A stretch of 64,000 nt of DNA, taken from NCBI RefSeq assembly GCF_964204865.1, contig NC_135252.1:24759383-24823382 (forward strand), given 5' to 3'. The notes under the pieces were generated by a model, which was not told the DNA's origin, did not search any database, and worked only from the letters and a program-made list of their open reading frames with translations. The position numbers and the translations under genes were made by a program. This document shows, one piece after another, positions 22,101-32,652 of the stretch (position 1 is the stretch's first letter; each line of letters opens with the position of its first letter). This DNA comes from Styela clava. Lineage: Eukaryota; Chordata; Ascidiacea; Stolidobranchia; Styelidae.

Positions 22101-25100
22101 AATGAACCTTCTTCAAACCAAAATTCATTTGTGTGAAATCCATTGCATTATTACATGAAACATTGCATTTGTGCATCATTGATCAGGAAAACAGACTGAA
22201 TATTACAATAATTCAAAATTAGCAAAACCGTACAAATATTAGGTGGTCAGTTTCGGCCATCTTTGTATGAACAATTTTGGCGCATTTTGACTTTTGTGTA
22301 TTCTCTGTTGTTTACATACCCAGTTGGAATATATTCTATACCTGACATGGGAAACTACGGCTCACCGGGCCAAATCTGGCCTGTTGGGTAATTCAATCTG
22401 GACCGCCTGATGCTGCCACAACCGAACTAAAATCAAATTTTGATGTTTAAGCTAAACGTAGCTCAATGAACTTGTTGAGATTGCAATTAATTTAGTTTTG
22501 GCACGAGGCTTATTGCTTTCTATTTTTGCTTTTGTGACACTGTAAATATTGTTCATAAAATGTAACATTACACTTACATGGCCCGCCAGTCTGGCTGGGA
22601 AAAGTTTTTGGCTCCTGGTACAAAGACCTTGCCATCCCTGTTCGATGCTGTACTCCGAATGATTACGATACTTTAGAATGTATTTGGAATGTCAGAATAT
22701 TTGGCCTTGATCATCCCTGTCATCATGCTGCAGTGTTATGCTTCATTGATCAGAAACTATCATTACTTTGTATTCTTGATAGAATTTTTTTTTCAGCTTG
22801 TGGGGGAGGGGGAATCCCATCATCACAATATCAATTTTATCCCTCAATATGTCATTCACTGAGTAAGTACAACCAGGGATATCCACATCTGTTTAGTATC
22901 TTAAAATTGGAAATGCAAAGCCAAAGCAAAATTCCACCGCAAGAAAGACAAATGCCCTTCAAGCCAAAAAGTCTGTTTCCAAAGGGTGTGAATAATTTAA
23001 CAGAAAACAGCCTTTCTATGACCAATTTTGTTTCATAAAATGTGACCAAAATCTGCATTTGTTACAGAATTTGGGAGAACTCAATAATCTATTATTAGCA
23101 ATACTTACCTTGGGGATATACCAAAGTTTTTTTCCCAGAAATTCTGGCATCACAGGATCTGTTTCAAATTGTTGAAAATTCAAAGTGATTTACTTCTTAA
23201 TTACTGCATAAATTTGTAACATGCTTTTTTTATTTATTCGTTATTTATTTTAGGTACTGGAACACCACCGACCTTTCTACGTTGCTATAATTGAGAATGC
23301 TTACAGATTCACTCTTGGTGTTGTAGCAGGAGGTGAGGTCTTCAAATAAATTTATCTAAGATTGTTTTTGTGTGATAAATTTGGCGCTTTTAATCTGAAT
23401 AATGGCTCGGAGGTGTGACGTATCGTGCTAAGCGTTAGGAATACGCTCACAACTGCACCTCTGATTATCCTGCTGATAACAGCGCATTATGTTAATTGTT
23501 ACATGATGATATTGCCACAATTTCCCGATCTGATCGAAATCTATATGTAACATTTGGAGATACTCTTCGACCCACCTTGAATAGTTTTGTAACCCATTGA
23601 CGACCTACGAGCTCTAACCCCAACCCACTGGTTGGGGCGAGTAACTGCTGTATAAAAAATTTTGATACTCATTTACAGCGTGTGGAGCAACTGCAGTTTA
23701 TCCGATTGATCTTGTGAAGACACGACTTCAGAATCAGAGGTCATCGGGGTCATACGTTGGGGAATTGATGTACAGAAACAGTTTTGATTGTTTTTCTAAG
23801 GTAAGTATGTGTATCTTGGAGCGAGAAGAAAACTTATAAAATGACTCAATAAATTCGCAAAATATGTGTTACTAGTTACCTAAGCTGAGAAGAGAAGAGT
23901 TTAATCATTTGGCGAACCATGGCAGAGTTGATGTGACTGAAGCCTTAAATATGCATTGGTTATATTATGATCCACCTTGTGGCAGCAAGTAGTCTAGCGT
24001 TAGGTATCTTGCTCTTTCCTAACAAATCCTGAGACAGTTGCCCTACTTGGCACAACTATAAATGAGCATGCGTGTTTGTGTTACAACTTTAACAATAAAT
24101 TTTCCCTCAACTTATTACTATCAGTCTGTGAGGTGCTCTCAAAGTATGTGAACCAAGATGACGCACAACCTGAACATAGTATGTGTATCAGGTTAGAGTT
24201 ATCAGGTTGTGCGGCATCTTTGTGCACATACTTCTGGAGCGCTGTCTGTGATGTACAAAACAGCCTACATGTCTAAATGTCTAACTTTTCACTAATTTGT
24301 AATTTTTTTTTCTCTGTTCCAGGTTATTCGTCACGAAGGATTCTTCGGATTGTATAGAGGTTTAATTCCACAGCTGATCGGAGTTGGCCCGGAGAAAGCC
24401 ATCAAACTTACGGTAAGAATGCTGTTGTGAGCAAACTGTTAAAACTACCATTTACAAAAAAAAAAATGAGCACGGCTGCGTACTCTGGATAAAATTACAC
24501 CTGCCTTCAACCCAGGGCTGTGAAAGTGGGAATAAATTTTACAATCGACTTCTCCGGTAAGAGAACTTTTGACTCTATACTCTGAGAAACCCAATTTCGA
24601 TGTGTGCATGCCTAAGTGCTCAGTCAACTCAATATTTTGAGTTTTCATGTAAAAATTATGCCTTAAATTGCCACCATTAAAAGTATGAAATCCCAAATTC
24701 AAATTTTCCTTCTAATAAAATAAAAATAAAAACATGCCGAATTCTAACGAGAAAGACATAAAATATACCCGGAAGGGGGCAGGCAAGACTGCAAGGTTAA
24801 CAAGGTCAAATGAACGAGAGTAGGAGGAAATTGCGGGAACCATACTTGTTCTTTTCCGCTAAACGCCTACATTTTACACTTAATTTCTTTCGTTCCAGAT
24901 GAATGATTTTGTTCGAGATCAACTTCGTAACGATGGAAAAGTCCCACTGTGGGGTGAAATTGCAGCCGGTGGATGCGTAAGTATTTATTAGATAAGTTTT
25001 TTATTTTCTTTTGGGGGAAAGGAAAGAAAATGATATGACTTATTTGTGAAGCTTGAATAATGTAGTTTCTAATTGGATAGGATTTACATATTTATCTCGG

Positions 25101-28100
25101 GTGTCAGGTAAGCCGATAAAATGGCTTAACCATATGGCGAACCACGGCCGCTCGTCTCATTACCAGTCCATGTCAGTTATGTTATTAGTTAGCCAGTCAT
25201 TTGTTTTCGGAAGAATGGACTTGATGGTAAAGGAAGCCGTTACCGACCAGTGGCAATATGAACCACCCTACGTTGGCGAGGAGTCTAGCAATCTGCCCAT
25301 ACATAATTATTTCCACAAGATTCGAACCCATGCAGGGTCATGAGAGGTGCGGTGACCAGCGGATTCCTAACGATGAGCCACATCGATGAGTCGACTTTTT
25401 TGTAAAAAATATAAAACTGTTCATTATATCATTCAGAAAGTCTCATATTTGTAGATTTGCAGCAGTTTATTCAATTTTCATCAATTTTTTTTTTGTAAAA
25501 TCTTAAACTCAGTCGAACATAAAATTAATAGTATGTTTCTATTCCAGGCCGGAGCTTCTCAAGTCATGTTCACCAATCCGTTAGAAATCGTTAAAATACG
25601 CCTCCAAGTGGCGGGAGAAATCGCCAGCGGTCCCAAGGTTTCTGCATTTTCTGTGATGAAAGAATTGGGATTAACTGGACTATATAAGGTAAAGATATTG
25701 GGCTCAGAATACGGCCATATAAAAGTGATGTATTGAATGTTGCATATAGTATGTACGGTTAAGGTCAGAATAATGTTCAATGTTCAATTTTTCATAATTA
25801 TCTTGAAGGAGATGGAGGGCCATTGGGTCAAATGCTATAGTCAGTAGCGCAGCCAGAATTTTCAAACTACAAATTGCCAAGTTATACTGTATCAGCTAGC
25901 TGGTCTGTCTGTCCGGAGAACGTTGTTTTTCAAGTCTTTGAGAATATCGTTTGAAAATTTCTCTTTAAAACAAAACACCTCGCTGAAGGCAAAAAGTGGC
26001 TATTATTCGGAACTATTCGAAAATCAGCAGAAAACGTATTCGAATACTTTGATATACGAATACATTCGAATATTCGGTTCGTTCTGGACAGCCCTGGTTG
26101 GATATAACATGTACGGTTAAGATTAGAATAGTGTTCACTGTTCAGTTCTTCATAATTATCTTGAAGGAGATGGAGGTCAAATGCTAGGTCTATTTTCAAA
26201 TTGCCAAGTTATATTGTATCAGTTAGCTGGTCTGTTCGTCCGGAAAATGTTGATTTTCAAGTGTTTAGTATATGAAAGGCTTTTTAGCTACAAAAAATTG
26301 CTTACAGAAAAGTTTTTTTTTTGACATTCCTAAATGTGGTTTTTGACCCCTGGTTAAATTGGTCAATAGACATGTATTTTAAATTACGTAGAGCTGTAAT
26401 TATTCATTAAACGCATGCAGTTTTGAAAAACAGACCTTCACTGCATTTTCTTTCGTTGATTAAGTGCTGCACAATGCCTGGTTGAAATGTACTAGGTCAA
26501 AGAATGTACCAGTTCAATTCATTATATCGTGAATATAGAGCTGTGGATAAGGAGCGAACCCAGTTTGGGGAGGAAGGGGCTTTGAGGGTCGGAATCCCCC
26601 TCCCCCTTTTTGAAATGTAAAAAGAAACTGTTATTTAGACTTTCAAGACTCCTGAAAACCCATCTTTTTGTCCCTGGTCAGACCCACTAGCACAGGGTGG
26701 TCCAAGGTTGTCGGCTCCGCAGGCCACAAAATTATTTTTGCACTGTTCGCGAGCCACAATAGTGCCAAGAGTAGGTAAACAGTGCAATAAAAACACTTTT
26801 ATTGTGCAAACACATTGTTGTCAGCCATAGTCATCCCAGGCTAATAGAATTCGCATTCGATTTTCAGTTTTCTATGATGTTAGCATATATTCCCGACCAA
26901 AAAGATAGAAAGCCAGATAATAATTTAGACTGAGAAGCACATCATTCAACTTCGCTAGTTGTCTGAGCTAATCACAACACAAGACAATTCAGTGACATTA
27001 GTGATGTAACAATATGTCAAAAGATTTTTCTGATTAATTTTATGACACGAAATAACACTAAATTTTTGATTACTCTCCGAATGTGACGCGGGCCACAGAT
27101 AATGAAGCGACGGGCATGTGGCCCGCGGGCCTGGGTTTGGACCACTCTGCAATTAGCAATTACACAACCCCCCTTCGAAAATCTCTGGCTACACCCCTGC
27201 TGTGGGGGCGAAAAATTGAAAAATCCATCTTTTCTACACACAGGGTTCTAGAGCCTGTCTTCTCCGTGATATACCATTCTCAGCGATCTACTTCACGGCC
27301 TATGCTCACATGAAATCCTCATTTGCAAGTGAAGACGGCCATGTCAGCCCTGGAAAACTTCTGCTTGCTGGAACTATTGCAGGTAAGTTATTTTCTTTCT
27401 GGTCACTGCTTGCAAAGAGTGTTGTCTGGAAAAAAATTATTCGCTTTCAAGGCAGATACACATGTACAGGTCCATATCCAGGCCTGTTATAAACTATATT
27501 GCACCATCAACAAAGTAGCACACTACGCACAAACATGTAAACAAGCAATAATTACTAAGTAACAACAAGTAATGGCACAATGAGTCTGGTAAAGTAATCA
27601 GACCAAAACATTCACATTGTCTATCAGTATTTTTCCACTTCGCTTGCACAGAGCCTTGCGCTGAAGGAAAGTGTGGAAATGCTTATAAAAAGTTGTTTTC
27701 CTTACAGTGTTGTGTTGAGTAAGTCTTGCGTCAACTTCTGTTTCTGTCTTTAAAATAAACTTTTTTTTAATGAAAGAGAATGCGGCTATACTTGGCCTTA
27801 CATTATGTATTTTCACTCATGTGAGCACCCTTTTTAACATGAACTGTCGAGTTAGAAATTTTGCTTGATGGAAAAAAATTATGTGTTGACAAAACTACAC
27901 TAAAAGGCCTGGCGAACCAGGTTGTGCCCTGCGAGCCACCTGTTACGCTCCCATGCACTGATAATTAACAAATTCACTTCACTTGTGGGTGCTTGACGTT
28001 ACCAGGTCAACACTGATCATATTTTTCCATTTGATATGGGTTCTTTCCTTTACAGTGGATGTTTTTGTTTTCAGGTGCCCCGGCAGCTTCTCTCACCACC

Positions 28101-30807
28101 CCGGCTGATGTTGTTAAAACAAGGTTGCAAGTCAAAGTAAGAGAAGGGGAAGTCCCTTACAAAAGCATGATAGACTGCTTTAAAAGGGTGAGTATTTTTC
28201 TAATGTGTTGTCTGTATTTTCAGCATGATGATGAAATAAATTTGATTACCCAAACCTGACCTTGACTGATAATCTGAGAGTAGGTCGTGGTTCTCCAAAC
28301 TATTCGCCGCATTTGTTTATTGGTGCAAATTAATGTTTCATTGAACACAAGCAATACTTAACATAAACAGTTCGGTTGTCACCACAAATAACAGAATATA
28401 AAGTTAGACATAATGTTGCCTTTGCTATACCAAAGTACTGAATGACCTCTGGAGACCAGCATGGCAGTATTTATACTCAGGAAGCATGTAGTTTTACCCA
28501 TAATGCCATACCATCATGTTGTGCTGTCATTGGTCAGTTAAGGAATGGGAAATAGTATTGAAACACAGTTATCCCAGGATGACAATCACTTGGACAGAAT
28601 GTAGATGAGATACAAGTTAAAAGCATTACCATCTTTCTATTTCCTCCTGGAGTCCAATTTATGGCGCTTCTGAAGTATGCGTACCAGGATGGCGGACACT
28701 GGAACGTAGATGTGTACCAGGTTAGGGTTAGGGCATAATTTCAGGTACAAATACTACGGGAGTCACTTGGCTAATCCCCGAACTCGTAATAGAACTAAAA
28801 TAAGGAAAATTGGAATGAAATTATGTCCTAACCCTAGCCTGGTACACATACAACGATCCGGTGTCCACCATCTTGGTTCACATACTTCAGAAGTACCCAT
28901 TTTATAATATTATTCCTCACCTCCCAGGTCTACAAAGAAGAAGGTTTTATGGCGTTCTGGAAAGGAGCCCCAGCTCGTGTGTTTCGTTCTTCCCCCCAGT
29001 TTGGCGTCACATTGTTGACGTATGAATTGCTACAGAGGGTATTTGATGTCGATTTCGGAGGAAGCAAGCCTATTGGTATGTGCTATTTTAACAGTATGGC
29101 GAGTTTAATTTGTGACTAACATTTTTAACGTAACTAGCTAGCTTTTAACTTTTGAATTGGGTTACAATTGATTTTTTGTATTATCATGATATTTGTTTAA
29201 TTGTGTACAATATTTCATGCACGACGTAATAAAACTTCAGAGTACTGAGAACTTCCTATCCTTCCTCTATGCCTTAGGCTAATGGATTCGTATGAGTATA
29301 CTGCAAGGATGCTGTAGCACGAATAAACATGTTTCCAACAATGGCAAGAAATGAACAATTTTTTTTGAACCTTTTTATATCTCTGTTTACTTCAAAGATT
29401 TAATAAAGGTTTAGCTTAAAGAAGTAATTTTAAAGGGGATTTTCTTCTTTTTAAACCCCGTGTGGTGGTTATAAAGAGCTGTTGAACGTGATTATATATA
29501 ACAGGCTTTGCCAAGATTCATATCATCAAATACATGTGGCAAAGGCATAACAGGGAGGGGTATTGAGGAGTAGCCTACCCTTCACAAATGAAAAAAATTT
29601 TTTTTTTTTATAATTGAAAAATAAATCAACGTATAATTTCTGGTCTCTAGGACATGCCCAAATACTAAACAGCATGTATTACTTTTATGGCCGCAAACTT
29701 AACGACTAATCTAAAACAATCAATATTACATACAATTTATTTCCCCAAAAATTACCCCAAAGTGCAAAGACAGCTTGTTTGCCATCAGCAAGTTTTTGAA
29801 ATGATCGCGTGGCTTCACCTAGCAAAATGAATTTTGCCAAGTTTTTACTCTTTGATGCTTCCCATGTATACAATTACTATTGAGCAACAATTCAATACCA
29901 AATATATAAAAAAACAATAAATTTACTAGAAAATAAAATTAGTAACTTTAGACCCAAGAAAATTTGCAGTTGGCCCAGTTTTGAGTTGCAACCCATAGGT
30001 TGGAAAATACCGATTTAGACAGCTTTTATCTCGCCTTCTTGTGCTGTTACCCGTCCAGGTTTTGGGATAATTAACCATTATCAGTGTTTCCTAACCTGGA
30101 CTGTTCAAGAATACATAGTTTAGTTTTTTGTTGAAAAAACAAACGACCCAAGAAAATTTGCAGGCGGCCCAGTTTGGCTCGTGACTAGGGCTGGGCATTT
30201 CGAATCAAATAGCAAATTATCCGAATCATCTCAGACAGGAAATTCGAATCGCCGCCATCTTGTTTTTTGAACAGGTCGAAATGAATCCCTCATTTTTGTC
30301 CATGTCAAATTTTTACAAACCAATTCTAACATATGACTTTTCTTTTCAAGTGATAAAACATATTTCTTGCTGTCTATGAACACTCAGCGAACTTTCTGAG
30401 TGATAGAAACGTGTTTTCAGTAATTTATGTGTCTGAAGGACGCATTTCAAAAAACAGTCAATACAACTACATATCTTTCAAGTATTTATTCAAGATTTTT
30501 ACAACAGCTCAATTCTTCTTATCCACAGGTTTACTGGGGGGATAGGGCACTTATTTAGACCACGACTTTTTGTGCTGTTGCCAGCACATATTTGGGAATA
30601 ATTACCAGTATAACAGGTTAATTCTTTTTATCCACAGGTTCACAGCACAAACCAAAGTACGTCCACGTTTCCGATTTGCCACCAATCAGTCCAGACCACA
30701 TCGGAGGTTACAGACTTGCCGCTGCGACATTCGCTGGGGTGGAACGAAAATTCGGACTCGCATTGCCACGATTTCAGCCAACTACGCCGAACAAAACTGC
30801 CTCCTAA
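7179..30807 (+). CDS. SLC25A12/SLC25A13: Aralar/citrin: Ca2+-regulated mitochondrial aspartate-glutamate carrier, 17 exons
   Basis: It exchanges matrix aspartate for cytosolic glutamate plus H+ across the inner mitochondrial membrane, feeding the malate-aspartate shuttle. Exons: 7179-7220, 8503-8645, 9224-9339, 10835-10974, 14505-14651, 17361-17499, 18288-18466, 21375-21479, 23254-23332, 23679-23800, 24323-24412, 24899-24976, 25548-25688, 27244-27382, 28075-28187, 28928-29075, 30638-30807. All have AG/GT borders and matching phases, giving 696 residues (human about 675-678). The N-terminal EF-hand half includes the Ca-binding loop DTTNDGLISWPE at residues 57-68. The carrier half has three signatures: YPIDLVKTR (371-379), NPLEIVKIR (470-478) and TPADVVKTR (562-570). 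The tail [21 protein letters not shown] is typical. Exon 8 is extra relative to vertebrates. Vertebrates have two paralogues; this looks like the pre-duplication gene. The start is the first Met joined in frame to exon 2. Confidence 0.95.
7221..7943 (+). other. SLC25A12/13 intron 1, proximal part
   Basis: Apart from the donor at 7221 I see no repeat or coding signal. A 93-codon ORF (7485-7766) has no recognisable content. Confidence 0.35.
7944..8151. mobile_element. Palindromic-family MITE, 'CTTCTGGAGCGCC' subtype
   Basis: It starts GGTACCCCTGAAGTATGTG and ends CTTCTGGAGCGCC. The interior contains ctattacgagttcgggga and a 'gtaaaataggcaaacaaaat' block shared with 31663-31870, 49257-49470 and 59913-60124. 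The flanks ACTTTTTA / ATTTTTTT give only a weak 8-bp duplication. Confidence 0.75.
8260..8465. mobile_element. MITE with CAGTGGCGTGTC inverted ends
   Basis: The left end CAGTGGCGTGTC faces the right end GACACGCCACACTG. A second copy in inverted internal order lies at 32653-32892 and has an 8-bp target duplication, so the family is probably hAT-type. Confidence 0.65.
8700..8935. repeat. Diverged SINE-like fragments
   Basis: Pieces such as 'ggccgtggtttgccatatga' and 'catggactggtaactggatg' resemble the SINE 3' body but are shuffled and diverged. Confidence 0.35.
9452..9656. mobile_element. MITE with GTACATTTGAACCCACGTAC arms
   Basis: The left arm CCGTACATTTGAACCCACGT and right arm ACGTGGGTTCAAATGTACGG are inverted repeats about 205 bp apart, with more imperfect inverted repetition inside. 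It lies in intron 3 of the carrier gene, about 110 bp after exon 3. Confidence 0.7.
10085..10363 (+). pseudogene. hAT transposase C-terminal (dimerisation) fragment
   Basis: A 92-codon reading frame contains [18 protein letters not shown] followed by LPFATSSY, typical of the C-terminal dimerisation region of ZBED/Buster-like hAT transposases, where a 'YPLL..A...LLPF.T.YLCE' pattern is usual. The conserved part covers about 35 residues. No catalytic core (the DDE residues) is present, so this is a relic without activity. Confidence 0.7.
10447..10670. mobile_element. Palindromic hAT-type MITE, long class, nested in another hAT element
   Basis: Termini GGGGCTCCCGAAGTATGCG and CGCATACTTCGGGAGCCCC are perfect inverted repeats. 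They are flanked by AGTTTGGG on both sides (10439-10446, 10671-10678), a perfect 8-bp target duplication. Inverted internal blocks include ccaagatgg, ttagggttagg / cctaaccctaacc and aactgataata. No coding capacity. Confidence 0.92.
11919..12154. mobile_element. Palindromic hAT-type MITE, long class
   Basis: Near-identical sister of 10447-10670, 236 bp. Flanked by AAAATTTG at 11911-11918 and 12155-12162, a perfect 8-bp target duplication. It lies in intron 4 of the carrier gene. Confidence 0.92.
12163..13162 (+). other. SLC25A12/13 intron 4, middle
   Basis: AT-rich intronic DNA with no repeat or gene I can define. Confidence 0.35.
13163..13559. mobile_element. MITE with GGGCATTTTGAATCGAAT-type inverted ends
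   Basis: The left end GACTAGGAATGGGCATTTTG faces the right end CGAAAATGCCCAGCCCTAGTC. The interior carries 'cggcgccatcttg' and paired 'attcgaatcg' motifs. A diverged copy begins at 30184. Confidence 0.75.
13745..14012 (+). repeat. Tandem duplication, 134-bp unit x 2, apparently identical
   Basis: The block beginning 'tatgctgactatatttctta' at 13745 recurs at 13879 with no difference that I can see across the unit. The identity implies a very recent duplication within intron 4. Confidence 0.93.
14876..16810. repeat. Composite repeat: satellite core between 'attcgaat'-rich ends
   Basis: The left edge has 'cagggttgtccaaatcgaat' plus attcgaatg motifs; the right edge has 'cgaatgtatttgaaatagtg'. 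Between them are 5-6 diverged tandem units of about 100-190 bp (15600-16370) sharing 'cggcgatctgtggac', 'tgtgtggtaaact' and 'attttcatatttacaaaata'. A large inverted pair (15905-16080 against 16385-16525) includes 'aaaaagcgggataaagtat' and 'gacttgtgacaattttttc'. No coding capacity. A related end is at 25950-26097. Confidence 0.7.
17497..17665 (+). repeat. Short tandem repeat that includes the exon 6 splice donor
   Basis: Roughly 40-60-bp units of the type 'aaggtcagttttattttgat' followed by '-atccttac' recur three to four times. The first unit starts on the exon 6 / intron 6 border of the carrier gene, so AAGGTCAGT donor-like sites are repeated downstream. Confidence 0.8.
17738..17850 (-). repeat. 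SINE 3' fragment
   Basis: 'gggggagaggaaagtcgaca', 'ggcttaattatatga' and 'ttagccagttatttgttt' match the SINE 3' body in reverse. Confidence 0.65.
17930..18110 (+). repeat. SINE 5' fragment with tRNA-like box B
   Basis: It contains tRNA-like box B GGTTCGAACCC and 'gcgagaggattgctggact'. Box A and the 3' half are degraded. It may pair with 17738-17850 as an inverted SINE cluster. Confidence 0.7.
18518..18862 (+). repeat. tRNA-derived SINE, full length
   Basis: It has the head GGCTCGGCGGTGTGGCG with an A-box-like region, a B-box region (GGTTAGAATCC), the body and the ATCCTATCCTAT tail, about 345 bp. It sits only 51 bp after the exon 7 donor of the carrier gene. Confidence 0.88.
18869..19157. mobile_element. 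Short relative of the hAT element at 10000-10684
   Basis: It shares 'actgcacaggg', 'cgatatgaaaag.gtctga', 'aaacattatccttcc' and the end 'aaaagtttggga..ccatg' with 10000-10684, but lacks the transposase fragment and the nested MITE. No clear target duplication. Confidence 0.65.
19336..20459. mobile_element. hAT element (outer), interrupted by a second hAT element
   Basis: Termini CAGTGTTCCCTCTAAGG and ATTAGAGGGAACATTG are inverted. They are flanked by CTGAAAAC (19328-19335) and GTGAAAAC (20460-20467), 7 of 8 matching. The inner element (19353-20193) is inserted 9-17 bp from the left end. The remaining interior is rich in 'tgcgcacac' motifs. This terminus type is known from widespread animal hAT families. 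No transposase. Confidence 0.88.
19353..20193. mobile_element. hAT element (inner), 841 bp, nested
   Basis: Termini CAGTGGTTCTTAAACTGGG and AAGATTAAGAACCACTG are inverted. The flanks are CTCTAAGG at 19345-19352 and 20194-20201, a perfect 8-bp target duplication made from the outer element's own end. The interior includes 'ggggttcgg' motifs at both ends and no transposase I can recognise. Confidence 0.92.
20850..20985 (+). repeat. SINE fragment
   Basis: 'gcgagaggattgctggact' through 'ggcttcctccaccatc' and 'tccatgcatc' match the SINE body; it lies directly before another SINE. Confidence 0.65.
20994..21240 (+). repeat. tRNA-derived SINE, 3' truncated
   Basis: It has the head with 'ctaagcgttaggaatacgct', box B GGTTCGAATCC, and the body to 'ggattagtaaccagac'. 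The 3' tail is missing. Confidence 0.82.
21375..21479 (+). other. SLC25A12/13 exon 8: extra 35-codon cassette exon
   Basis: An open, phase-0 exon of 105 nt with acceptor 'tttcttgattag' and donor GTATGA. The translation starts [20 protein letters not shown]. It resembles the end of exon 7 ([17 protein letters not shown]): about half of the aligned residues agree. Without it, the linker between the EF-hand domain and the carrier has almost exactly the vertebrate length, so it looks like a duplicated, skippable exon. Confidence 0.6.
21480..22347 (+). other. SLC25A12/13 intron 8, proximal
   Basis: AT-rich DNA with a run of 13 G at about 21751 and no definable repeat. Confidence 0.3.
22348..22625. 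repeat. Dispersed repeat related to 1-115
   Basis: The right half matches 1-115. The left part contains 'cgggccaaatctggcc', and the overall 'ggcccgc/gcggcc' theme recalls hAT-like non-autonomous elements. Termini are not certain. Confidence 0.5.
23404..23475 (+). repeat. SINE head fragment
   Basis: 'ggctcggaggtgtgacgtat' and 'ctaagcgttaggaatacgct' are the tRNA-like head; the rest is missing. Confidence 0.65.
24132..24243. mobile_element. Short-class palindromic MITE
   Basis: A 112-bp palindrome with arms GGTGCTCTCAAAGTATGTG and CACATACTTCTGGAGCGCT. Flanked by GTCTGTGA on both sides (24124-24131, 24244-24251), a perfect 8-bp target duplication. It lies in intron 10. Confidence 0.9.
25071..25392 (-). 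repeat. tRNA-derived SINE, nearly full length
   Basis: It runs from the tail-side 'ggataggatttacatattta' through 'gccgataaaatggcttaacc' to the head, with box B in reverse (AGATTCGAACCC) and 'gatgagccacatcgatgag'. It lies in intron 12. Confidence 0.82.
25741..26265. repeat. Direct duplication separated by an 'attcgaat' element
   Basis: 25741-25945 and 26099-26265 share 'atgtacggttaag', 'cataattatcttgaaggaga' and 'caaattgccaagttata'. Between them, 25950-26097 ends with 'cgttctggacagccctgg', the inverted form of the left edge at 14876. Confidence 0.65.
26693..27149. mobile_element. Non-autonomous hAT-like element with CAGRGTGGTCCAA ends
   Basis: The left end CAGGGTGGTCCAAGG faces the right end TTTGGACCACTCTG. 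The interior has 'gcgggccacagataatgaag' and 'gtggcccgcgggcc'. The flanks are too diverged to call a target duplication. The right part of a sister copy lies at 30945-31272. Confidence 0.7.
28663..28898. mobile_element. Palindromic MITE, long class
   Basis: Termini GGCGCTTCTGAAGTATGCG and CATACTTCAGAAGTACCC, with inverted 'ggatggcggaca / tccaccatcttgg' and telomere-like gttagggttagg / cctaaccctagcc blocks. It ends only about 30 bp before carrier exon 16. Confidence 0.85.
29076..30183 (+). other. SLC25A12/13 intron 16, main part
   Basis: AT-rich intron. It contains weak repeat fragments (for example 'aagaaaatttgcagttggcc' at about 29957 and again at 30150) and no gene. Confidence 0.35.
30184..30510. 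mobile_element. Diverged copy of the 13163-13559 MITE
   Basis: 'ctagggctgggcatttcgaa', 'attcgaatcgccgccatctt' and 'gaacactcagcgaactttct' parallel the first copy. The right end is degraded. Confidence 0.65.
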
Positions 30808-30944
30808 ATCCCCCATTTAAAAAATTTCAATTGTGTATTCCACTGCATTATTATTGAAATTCTAGTGAATTTGTTTTTCTTTGTGTGCATGCAAGTCAGT
30901 GTTTTGCCATTGCTGGCTTATATCCTCACTGAGCCTAGAGCTTG

Positions 30945-31272
30945 TGAGAGAATAGTGGCCACAATAGTGCCAAGAATAGGTGAACAATACAAACACTTTT
31001 ATTGTGCAAACACCAGTATTTGTCATTTATCAACCCAACCTAGGCTAACAGAATCCGCATTCAATTTTTAATTTCATATGATGCCAAAATTGTTAGCATA
31101 TATTCCAGACCGAAAAGATAGAAAGCCAATTAACATTTTAGACTAGCCAAGCACATCATTAACAATATGTCAAAACAATTTTCTGGTTAATTTTATGACG
31201 AGACAACACCAAATACGATTTCTTGATTACTTTCCGAATGCGATGCGGGCCACATCCGGTTCGACCACTCTG
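30945..31272. mobile_element. Sister of the 26693-27149 element, left end missing
   Basis: 'ccacaatagtgccaagaata', 'acacttttattgtgcaaaca' and the end 'ttcgaccactctgg' match the first copy. Confidence 0.65.
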
Positions 31273-31662
31273 GTCTAAAGCCTTGTTTAGAGTAAATGAT
31301 TTAAAACATGCCACTCTCCTCACTTCTATTCGAGTGTTTACCACTTTATTCAGATATTGCCCACCACACTTAATCATGTACTAAAAATCTAATTTTTTTT
31401 TGTTCGATTTTTGAAAAAAATTATATTTGTTGAAAACTATTTATTACAATTTATGCCTTTTTGGAGATTTTTGATTTCAAGCTGGCTATTGCTTGATTAG
31501 TCAAATGCATATAGTACGAGTTGTAAAGTTTCAAGACTTCCTCGCAAGGTATTTTGTATAGCCTGCCATGATGTAACACAATTATTCTGTATTTATAGCA
31601 GCTTTTGCTCTGTTCATTGCACATGAATGAGTCTCCTTCACTTCTTAGCAAATGACCATAAC

Positions 31663-31870
31663 GGCGCTCCAGAAATATGTGTACCAATATGGAGGTAATT
31701 AATTTTGTTCGCCTATTTTACATCAAGTTGTGTTAAGGGATTAAAACCTATGGGCAGGGGGTATATTCACTTAGCTAACACAGGCAGTCCCCGAACTCGT
31801 AATAGAGCCGAAAGGGGGAAAATCGGAATAAAATTATGGCCTAACCGGGTACGCATAGTACGGGAGTACC
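31663..31870. mobile_element. Palindromic-family MITE, GGCGCTCC subtype
   Basis: It starts GGCGCTCCAGAAATATGTG and ends ACGGGAGTACC, the reverse orientation of 49257-49470. It shares 'catcaagttgtg' and 'gtccccgaactcgtaataga'. No target duplication found. Confidence 0.75.
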
Positions 31871-32652
31871 CTCGTGGCTCCTCAGAAATGAGTCTTTCAC
31901 TTCTGAGTGAGTGCCCGTGACTTTACTCGGAGATGAGTGAGTCTCTTACGTCTAAGTCTACAATCACACCTTTGAGAGAGTTCTAGCGTCGGTGCATAAA
32001 AATCCTATTTAATCAATTACCGTAATTATGGCAAATTCTATTTCTTTTTCTCTTTGTCTTCAGAATATAAATACTTCATAATGTTGGTTGTTAATGTTTG
32101 TTGGAGTATGGGCAAGGATAGCTGTTGCTGGTGTCGCTCTAAGGAAATTATTAGTACCTTAAAAGATTTTACAATTTATTAGCTTTTGGTTTTTGAATAA
32201 GCACTCTCTCCGTTGAAAAACTAAGGCTGTCAGTTCGAGTTAGGTTGCAAATTGTTCTAATGAATTTACTGCTTATTTGTGATATCATGAGGTAATGTAG
32301 AGCACACGCAACGCACACGCAATGGAAAAAGTCTTGTCAACTTAAAATTCTATCTAAAAACGTATAAAAAGGAGATTTCGCCAAGAAGTGAACTTATAGT
32401 GAAAACTAGCTGTCTCTCTGGTCAAGCCCTGTCCCACAGAATTTTAATCGAGCGTCGCCCGTTATAGAAGCTTCATACACAACTGTGATATGGATAATTA
32501 AGAGTGTTGACAAAACTAAATCTTAAAGCATGAGTGCCAATCAAGTCCATGTTGAGTTACAGAGGCAGAAATGAAAGTCTATTTCATGTTTGACAATCAG
32601 TTTTAAAAAGTTACTTTTTCAATCAAATTTCTAAATATGGACATCACTCACC
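31871..32652. other. Intergenic between SLC25A12/13 and WBP4
   Basis: Short direct repeats of 'gagtctttcacttctgagtg' type lie near 31890-31950. Otherwise nothing is recognisable. Confidence 0.3.

Noticed and set aside
25533..25780. Stand-alone short carrier ORFs such as 25533-25736 and 28059-28259
   Set aside because: They are exons 13 and 15 of the carrier gene reading into their introns.
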